From positions 52,159-71,607 of the forward strand of contig DHPI01000068.1 of the NCBI GenBank assembly GCA_002407865.1: a DNA stretch of 19,449 nt, read 5' to 3'. Of this stretch, positions 14,924 to 19,449 are shown one piece after another (the stretch's first letter is position 1; each line of letters starts with the position of its first letter). The position numbers and the translations under genes are program-made. Under the pieces are notes generated by a model. That model was not told the DNA's origin and searched no databases. It saw nothing but the letters and a program-made list of their open reading frames with translations. The DNA is from Spirochaetia bacterium UBA5368 (lineage in GTDB: Bacteria; Spirochaetota; UBA4802; UBA5368).

Positions 14924-16843
14924 ATGTTGCGATGTGAGGGAAGTAATAACGACGTGCAGATGAATGATAATGAATACAATGAAACGATAGGAGAAAGCGC
15001 CGGGGCGCCCGTCAATTCCGTATACGATGTCTTCGCTACCCTGCGGCATCCTGTGTGTGTTATCGGCATCGATGGCAATCTGATGTATTCGAACGGGCCG
15101 TTTAGAGATCTCTTCGGAGGGGAGCAAAGTATTCAACTCGATCTTACGAACCCCTTTTTCCCTGAATACAGAAAACGTGTCGCGCTTGCGTATATCAGAG
15201 CCCGGAAGGGATTTGAGCGGCAGTGCTTTGCGGTAATGCAATCGTCATCGGGCAAGAAGCTGCCGCTTGAGATACAGCTCTTTCCGATGTATGCGCATGG
15301 AGAGGTTGCCGCGATCCTGACTTTTTTCAAGCCGGTTGCGGACAACCGCCTCGTCTCGTTCGACCGGCCGGCGACATCGCTGGCCGACTGGAATGAAATG
15401 CAGGGCGGCAACAATATCTTCGAATACAGTCCTTTCCCGATTATACGAATCAACCGACGCGGCGAGATACTCAACGGCAGCTCGTCGCTTGAGAGCTTCT
15501 TCGGCCACAGCCTTCAGGAGATGCAGTCGAAGCGCAACCTGCTTTTTAAGTCCGTGCCGCTGTATGATTTTGAGCGCTTAAGGAAAGCGACGGTGGATGT
15601 CATAACGGGAGCGGTGGCGTTCAAACGCCTTGGCGAGATACGGGTTACCACGGGGGAAAAAGAGGAAAAATGGGTCAATGTCATAATCTATCCCTGTGCG
15701 GCAAACAAGGAGATACACGCGGTCGATATGATACTCGAGGACTTTACCCGCGTGCGTCGGCTCGAGAACAGGATGAGCGTTTTCAATCGCATTCAAATCA
15801 TCGGCGATCTAACCAAGGGACTGTTGCATTCTTTCAATAACATGATAAATATTATTATGAGCAGAAGCCAGCTTCTGCTGCAGGTAACCGAGAAAGATAT
15901 CGTGCTCGATGGCATCAGGGAAATCGAGCAGACGGCGCTCGATGCGGTAAAGCAGATACGGCGGGTGCAAGATTTTATCGGCGAAGGCGAGAGCCTCAGG
16001 GGAAGCGATGTCGAGGATCTCATAGAGATTATTGAAGATGCCATAGAATTTACAAAGATTCACTTTAAAGTGGAAAGCAAGGAAAAACGCCGCACCATAA
16101 AAATAGAACGCAGATATTTCAATCTCGTGAGCGTGAAAACCGACACCAGGCTTCTGCGCGAGATCCTCATCTCCATGATTTTTAAAATATCCTCGTTCTT
16201 TAAAAAAGGCGGCACGATCAACATAGTGCTCAGGGGCGATGAAGTGCCCGCAATATCGGCGATTGTGCGAAAGGAGGAGCCCGAGGGAGAGGCGGCGACC
16301 GACACTGTCAGTCCGGTTGCGTTTTCCGGGATTGATTTGCGGCGCACAGCGGAAAAATTGAATATTAAAATTATTGAAGAAGAGTCAGCTGACTCGTATT
16401 CCATAAAGGCAGTCCTGCCGCAGCAGATGGTGCTTGCCGCCAGGAAAAAAGAGCCCGAGGCCGTAGAGTACAAGCTGCGCGATCATGACATCATGATTGT
16501 CGAGGACGAAAAGGCGCTGACTGATATCCTTCATGAGCTGTTCGATTCTATGGGTAACCGGGTGTATATGTGCGACAGTAGCGACGAGGCGCTTGCCGAA
16601 TTCAGAAAGGGCAAATATAATCTTGTCATTACGGACTACGGCATACGGGGGGTTACGGGACTCGAGCTTGCTGCCCGCATCAAGGAGATCGACAGCAACG
16701 TGACAACCGTGCTGCTTTCAGGATGGATGCTCAACGACTTGAAGGCGCATAAAAACGTAATCGATCTGTTTCTGCCCAAGCCGTTCAAGCTTGAAGTGCT
16801 CATCAGTGAGATATCGAGGGTGCTGCGCGCCAAGAAGCGATAA
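14924..16843 (+). CDS. PAS-PAS-histidine-kinase-like protein with degenerate ATPase domain and intact receiver
   Basis: Domains in order (numbering from 14924): PAS about 33-130, PAS about 164-290, a HisKA-type dimerisation helix with LLHSFNN (H302), a degenerate HATPase region about 350-510, and a receiver about 520-637. The receiver has the acidic pair E527/D528, phospho-acceptor D571 (VITDYG), S599 and K619, so it looks functional. The ATPase region does not: in the N-box the essential Asn is K421 and the second Asn is Ser, and no DTGxG-type G1 box is seen. A remnant G2-like stretch (GIDLRRTAEKLNI) and final strand remain. The protein therefore probably cannot autophosphorylate, and may work as a phosphotransfer or scaffold protein. 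No membrane segment is seen, so it should be cytosolic. The start is uncertain: GTG 14954 and ATG 14960 are in frame, and GAGGG at 14936-14940 lies upstream of these but not of 14924. Confidence 0.82.
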   Translation: MLRCEGSNNDVQMNDNEYNETIGESAGAPVNSVYDVFATLRHPVCVIGIDGNLMYSNGPFRDLFGGEQSIQLDLTNPFFPEYRKRVALAYIRARKGFERQCFAVMQSSSGKKLPLEIQLFPMYAHGEVAAILTFFKPVADNRLVSFDRPATSLADWNEMQGGNNIFEYSPFPIIRINRRGEILNGSSSLESFFGHSLQEMQSKRNLLFKSVPLYDFERLRKATVDVITGAVAFKRLGEIRVTTGEKEEKWVNVIIYPCAANKEIHAVDMILEDFTRVRRLENRMSVFNRIQIIGDLTKGLLHSFNNMINIIMSRSQLLLQVTEKDIVLDGIREIEQTALDAVKQIRRVQDFIGEGESLRGSDVEDLIEIIEDAIEFTKIHFKVESKEKRRTIKIERRYFNLVSVKTDTRLLREILISMIFKISSFFKKGGTINIVLRGDEVPAISAIVRKEEPEGEAATDTVSPVAFSGIDLRRTAEKLNIKIIEEESADSYSIKAVLPQQMVLAARKKEPEAVEYKLRDHDIMIVEDEKALTDILHELFDSMGNRVYMCDSSDEALAEFRKGKYNLVITDYGIRGVTGLELAARIKEIDSNVTTVLLSGWMLNDLKAHKNVIDLFLPKPFKLEVLISEISRVLRAKKR

Positions 16844-16899
16844 TACATGCGCCTGTCTGTCCGGGTAAACGCTTCCTTGTTCTGAGAAAAAAGAGGGCA

Positions 16900-17010
16900 C
16901 TACCCGCGCCGGCTTTTTTGCCGGATGTTACATTGAAAATAGTATTCTCCGGTTTTTTCGTATCCGCGTTTGATACAATGCTCTTTCAGTGCCGCAATCC
17001 GCTTTTTCAT
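16900..17010 (-). CDS. Possible small ORF, 36 aa (weak)
   Basis: The minus strand encodes MKKRIAALKEHCIKRGYEKT and 16 more residues ending RQKSRRG, then TAG. It is basic, contains two cysteines and reads like ordinary protein, not obvious noise. A GGGGA lies directly against the ATG, too close for a normal ribosome site. The frame stays open a further 14 codons upstream. A run of six T follows shortly after the stop on the minus strand. It overlaps the plus-strand hairpins, so both cannot easily be primary functions. It could equally be a gene remnant or chance. Confidence 0.2.
   Translation of the reverse strand: MKKRIAALKEHCIKRGYEKTGEYYFQCNIRQKSRRG
16920..16958 (+). terminator. Likely rho-independent terminator of the kinase-like gene
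   Basis: CCGGA (16921-16925) pairs with TCCGG (16948-16952), extended by a G-U pair at the base, with an inner TAC/GTA stem across a 3x3 internal loop. Six T (16953-16958) follow directly. Its left arm can also pair with CCGGC at 16909-16913, giving an alternative fold. Confidence 0.4.
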
Positions 17011-17186
17011 TCCCCACAGAGACAATGAGAAGAAGCGCTGTTGAACTTTAAATCATGTTTCCATCCATGAAAGAATATCCGGCAATTAATTACGGGGAGC
17101 GGTGTATTTGCGAATGGAGATTGATGTGGTGAATGGAGCGGCAGTGGAGGGGAATCAATTGTTGTATGCGTATGTATCGTGTGCAA

Positions 17187-17194
17187 GGGAGGGG
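17187..17194 (+). promoter_or_regulatory. Ribosome binding site fixing the antiporter start
   Basis: GGGAGGGG ends 4 nt before the ATG at 17199 (its GGGAGG core ends 6 nt before). This favours 17199 over the earlier in-frame ATG at 17133, whose product would begin with a polar, cysteine-containing extension out of place before the first membrane helix. Confidence 0.75.
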
Positions 17195-17198
17195 CAAT

Positions 17199-19199
17199 AT
17201 GACGCTATCGCTGCTGGGCAACGCTGTCATCGTTCTTGTGCTGTCGATTGTTGTGCTTTATACGTGCGCGGTAATGCGAATACCCGGAATCGTGGGATTG
17301 CTTGTTGCGGGCATGCTGGCGGGCCCGTATGGCTTCGGCCTGATAGGAAACACGCATGTTGTTGAGATAATTGCCGAGATCGGGATAGTATTTCTTCTCT
17401 TCACAATAGGACTGGAATTTTCATTGCGGAACCTCTGGCAATTGCGCAGGGCCGTGCTGCTCGGCGGAGTGCTGCAGGTGATCGTGACTATTGCCGTAGT
17501 GTTCCTTTTGTTCCGTATTGCCCGTGCCGGCGGCAACGACGCGAATGTGTTCATGGGATTTTTACTATCGCTGAGCTCCACGGCGATAGTTCTCAGAATT
17601 TTGCAGGAGCGCGCGGAAATGGACACCCCCCACGGGAGGATAACGCTCGCAATACTCACATTTCAGGACATCGCCGTTGTTCCCATGATGTTGCTGATCC
17701 CAATTCTCGGGGGACGAAGCGGCGGTATGCCAGGCAACGCGATTTTGATGCTGTCGGTAAAAGCGGCGGCCGTTGTCGCGTTTGTGATTATCGCGGCGCG
17801 CTATGCGGTTCCGCGTATGCTGTATCAGATTACGAAACTGCGGATGAGAGAGGTCTTTCTTCTCTCGATTGTCGCGATATGCGGATCGGTGTGCTGGCTT
17901 ACCTTCAGGGCGGAGCTGTCATTGGCGCTGGGGGCTTTTCTGGCAGGCCTCATTATCGCCGAATCGGAATACAGCCACCAGGCGTTGAGCAGCATACTGC
18001 CGTTCAGGGATGTGTTCACCAGCTTTTTCTTCATGTCGATCGGCATGCTCCTTAATGTACGGTATTTTCTCGACCATGCGGCGCTCATCTGTCTTCTTGC
18101 GGTCGGGGTGATGGCGGTCAAAGCGGTTATTGCTGTCGGGAGTTCAATTGTAACGGGAGCGCCGCTTCGCGTATCGCTGCTTGCGGGTTTGTCGCTGGTA
18201 CAGATTGGCGAGTTTTCGTTCGTGCTCGCGACGGCAGGCATATCCGTAAACCTGCTGTCATCCGACATGTACCAGATGTTTCTCAACATTGCCATACTTA
18301 CGATGATGAGTACGCCGTTTATCATATCGCTTGCGCCGAGAATTGCCGATGGGATCATGAAGCTGCCGCTGCCCGCGGTGCTGAATTCCGGTTACCACGC
18401 GGGTTTCCTCGCGCCGGATGCGCCGCACCGTGACGATCTTGACCGGCACATCATAATTGTAGGATACGGGATCAACGGCCGTAACGTTGCAAGGGCCGCG
18501 AGGGTGGCGGGCATTCCGTATGTCATCATTGAGATGAATCCGGATACTGTTCGCGATGAGAAAAGGAACGGAGAAAGCATATTCTATGGCGACGCCACAG
18601 ATGAGGCCGTGCTCAAATATGCGGAGGTGAAAAAAGCGCGGGTTGCCGTACTGGCTATCGCCGATGCATCGGCCACCCGTAAAATCGCCGCGGCGATGAA
18701 GGCCGCAAATAAAGAGCTGTACGTGATTGCGCGAACGCGATTTCTCCAGGAGGTGCGGTCGCTGTATGATCTTGGCGTCGACGAAGTGATTCCCGAGGAG
18801 TTTGAAACCGCGGTTGAGATTTTTTCAAGGGTGTTGAAGAAATACATGGTGCCGTTCGACGAAATTCAGAAATTGGTGTGGGAGGTGCGCTCCGGCGATT
18901 ACGGAGTTTTCAGAAACACATCGAAATATGCGGTATTGCCCGAGGTGCTGCGAAACTGCCTTCCAGATACTGAAATCTCGGTGCTCCAGATCGAAGAATC
19001 CTCACCGATGGCCGGCAAAACCATTGAGCAGCTTAATCTGAGAAAAGAATACGGCATCACCGTTGTCGCAATTCACAGGCGTGAGGCGATGCAGCCGAAC
19101 CCGCCGGCCGATACCGAGTTGCGCTCCGGCGATAGAATCCTCGCGATAGGCGCCCCCGAGGCGATTGCGAAAATCGCGGCTGAGATGCGTTCACGATAA
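17199..19199 (+). CDS. KefB/YbaL-type cation:proton antiporter (CPA2) with RCK domains
   Basis: An inner-membrane monovalent cation/H+ antiporter or K+ efflux system. From 17199 it is 666 aa. Residues 1 to about 395 hold roughly 12 membrane helices with CPA2 signatures: IPGIVGLLVAGMLAGPYGFG, LLFTIGLEFS, SSTAIVLRIL, FQDIAVVP (F155, D157) and LALGAFLAGLIIAESEYSH. A cytosolic RCK_N (TrkA-N) Rossmann domain begins near 416 with GYGINGR (G422, G424, G427) and IIEMNPD, the nucleotide-binding acid. An RCK_C (TrkA-C) domain covers about 590-664 and ends in DTELRSGDRILAIG. The loop that in KefC reads HALESDIEPF is HQALSSILPF here (S265 where KefC has its key Asp), so glutathione gating of the KefC kind is unlikely and YbaL/RosB-like relatives fit better. 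The ion specificity cannot be told. Confidence 0.9.
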   Translation: MTLSLLGNAVIVLVLSIVVLYTCAVMRIPGIVGLLVAGMLAGPYGFGLIGNTHVVEIIAEIGIVFLLFTIGLEFSLRNLWQLRRAVLLGGVLQVIVTIAVVFLLFRIARAGGNDANVFMGFLLSLSSTAIVLRILQERAEMDTPHGRITLAILTFQDIAVVPMMLLIPILGGRSGGMPGNAILMLSVKAAAVVAFVIIAARYAVPRMLYQITKLRMREVFLLSIVAICGSVCWLTFRAELSLALGAFLAGLIIAESEYSHQALSSILPFRDVFTSFFFMSIGMLLNVRYFLDHAALICLLAVGVMAVKAVIAVGSSIVTGAPLRVSLLAGLSLVQIGEFSFVLATAGISVNLLSSDMYQMFLNIAILTMMSTPFIISLAPRIADGIMKLPLPAVLNSGYHAGFLAPDAPHRDDLDRHIIIVGYGINGRNVARAARVAGIPYVIIEMNPDTVRDEKRNGESIFYGDATDEAVLKYAEVKKARVAVLAIADASATRKIAAAMKAANKELYVIARTRFLQEVRSLYDLGVDEVIPEEFETAVEIFSRVLKKYMVPFDEIQKLVWEVRSGDYGVFRNTSKYAVLPEVLRNCLPDTEISVLQIEESSPMAGKTIEQLNLRKEYGITVVAIHRREAMQPNPPADTELRSGDRILAIGAPEAIAKIAAEMRSR

Positions 19200-19203
19200 A
19201 ATA

Positions 19204-19225
19204 CAAATAAAGTATTTGATTTTTA
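19204..19225 (+). terminator. Weak AT-rich hairpin after the antiporter
   Basis: CAAATA (19204-19209) and TATTTG (19213-19218) form a perfect 6-bp stem with a 3-nt loop, followed by ATTTTTA. The stem has only one G-C pair, so termination would be weak. It overlaps the -35 box of the next promoter. Confidence 0.3.
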
Positions 19226-19246
19226 CTGTACTGTCGCGTGTATAAT
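19216..19246 (+). promoter_or_regulatory. Promoter for the alpha/beta hydrolase gene
   Basis: TATAAT at 19241-19246 is a perfect -10 box. TTGATT at 19216-19221 matches -35 at 4 of 6 with a long 19-bp spacer. Transcription would begin near 19253, about 47 nt before the start codon. Confidence 0.5.
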
Positions 19247-19299
19247 TTTATATCTGTAACAAAAAGAAAAATCGCAGTTAATAAAAAGGAGCAATAGAG

Positions 19300-19449
19300 A
19301 TGAAGGAGTATACGCATAATACGGGAACTTTTGTGGGAAAGGGCGGTATTGAGATTTTTTTCCAGAGCTGGACAGCGGCGAAACCAAAAGCCGTTCTCGT
19401 GATTGCGCACGGGCTTGGTGAGCACTCGGGCCGATATGGCAATATCATC
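19300..19449 (+). CDS. Alpha/beta hydrolase, monoacylglycerol lipase/lysophospholipase-like (3' end outside window)
   Basis: Only the first 50 residues are present. They start MKEYTHNTGTFVGKGGIEIF and run into AVLVIAHGLGEHSGRYGNII, where HGLGEHSGRY is the hallmark of the Hydrolase_4 (serine aminopeptidase S33 / monoacylglycerol lipase) group; the HG pair forms the oxyanion hole. FFQSW before it matches the usual 'h-h-x-x-W' strand. The catalytic Ser, Asp and His lie beyond the window. The start is firm: AAGGAG (19286-19291) is 8 nt upstream. There is no signal peptide, so it is probably cytosolic. It has its own promoter and need not be co-transcribed with the antiporter. Confidence 0.88.
   Translation, partial: MKEYTHNTGTFVGKGGIEIFFQSWTAAKPKAVLVIAHGLGEHSGRYGNII

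Larger units (their letters stand above)
16844..17198. other. Intergenic region without a clear gene
   Basis: About 355 bp between the kinase-like gene and the antiporter. It contains competing hairpins with a T6 tract near the left end (16909-16958) and a minus-strand ORF of 36 codons (16900-17010). The right half (17011-17198) shows no convincing promoter, although TTGAAC at 17041 could be a -35 box without a good partner. No tRNA-like fold or repeat is visible. Confidence 0.6.

Noticed and set aside
13871..15241. 456-codon minus-strand ORF.
   Set aside because: It is antisense to the COG3014-like and PAS genes, has no recognisable domain, and both overlapped genes have coherent family features.
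17133..17198. N-terminal extension of the antiporter from an upstream ATG.
   Set aside because: The extension is not family-like, and a strong ribosome site sits directly before the ATG at 17199.

Overview
The window looks like chromosomal DNA of a diderm (Gram-negative-type) bacterium of moderate G+C. Putative lipoproteins with spirochaete-like loose lipoboxes, an LptE-type LPS assembly protein, an LpoB-type lipoprotein and a mosaic of signalling proteins would fit a spirochaete (Leptospira-like lineage or an uncultured relative). That assignment is inference from gene content; no rRNA or tRNA is present to settle it. I see no CRISPR array, insertion sequence, prophage or integration site, so this reads as housekeeping and regulatory chromosome, not a mobile island.

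Layout. (1) 3-3950 (+): a very large two-enzyme protein, an alpha-amylase-type GH13 domain fused to a GT5 glycogen synthase. Its reading frame is open at the left edge, so it is probably 5'-truncated by the window. A hairpin follows it. (2) 4139-8568 (+): a tight three-gene run of an LptE-like protein, DNA polymerase III delta (holA) and a class I adenylate cyclase (cyaA). (3) 8575-10685 (-): three genes converging on cyaA. They are a Cache-like two-TM membrane sensor without an output domain, a STAS domain fused to a zinc ribbon (probably co-translated with the sensor), and a charged coiled-coil/linker protein with its own strong promoter. (4) 10938-12656 (+): a Nudix hydrolase followed closely by tRNA 2-selenouridine synthase (mnmH). 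(5) 12884-14884 (+): a lipoprotein pair, LpoB-like and COG3014-like, behind a promoter with a leader of about 145 nt. (6) 14924-16843 (+): a PAS-PAS histidine-kinase-like protein whose ATP-binding domain looks destroyed while its receiver domain is intact. (7) 16844-17198: about 355 bp without a clear gene, holding competing hairpins with a U-tract and a possible 36-codon minus-strand ORF. (8) 17199-19199 (+): a CPA2/KefB-type cation:proton antiporter with cytosolic RCK domains. (9) 19300 to the right edge (+): the start of a monoacylglycerol-lipase-like alpha/beta hydrolase with its own promoter.

How the genes relate. Envelope biogenesis (lptE, LpoB-like, COG3014-like), carbon storage (GH13-GT5), second-messenger signalling (cyaA) and phospho-signalling (STAS, PAS/REC) lie side by side, but only the short-spaced groups look co-transcribed. 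The most novel-looking pieces are the Cache-only sensor plus STAS-zinc-ribbon pair, the degenerate kinase with an intact receiver, and the divergent GH13-GT5 fusion.
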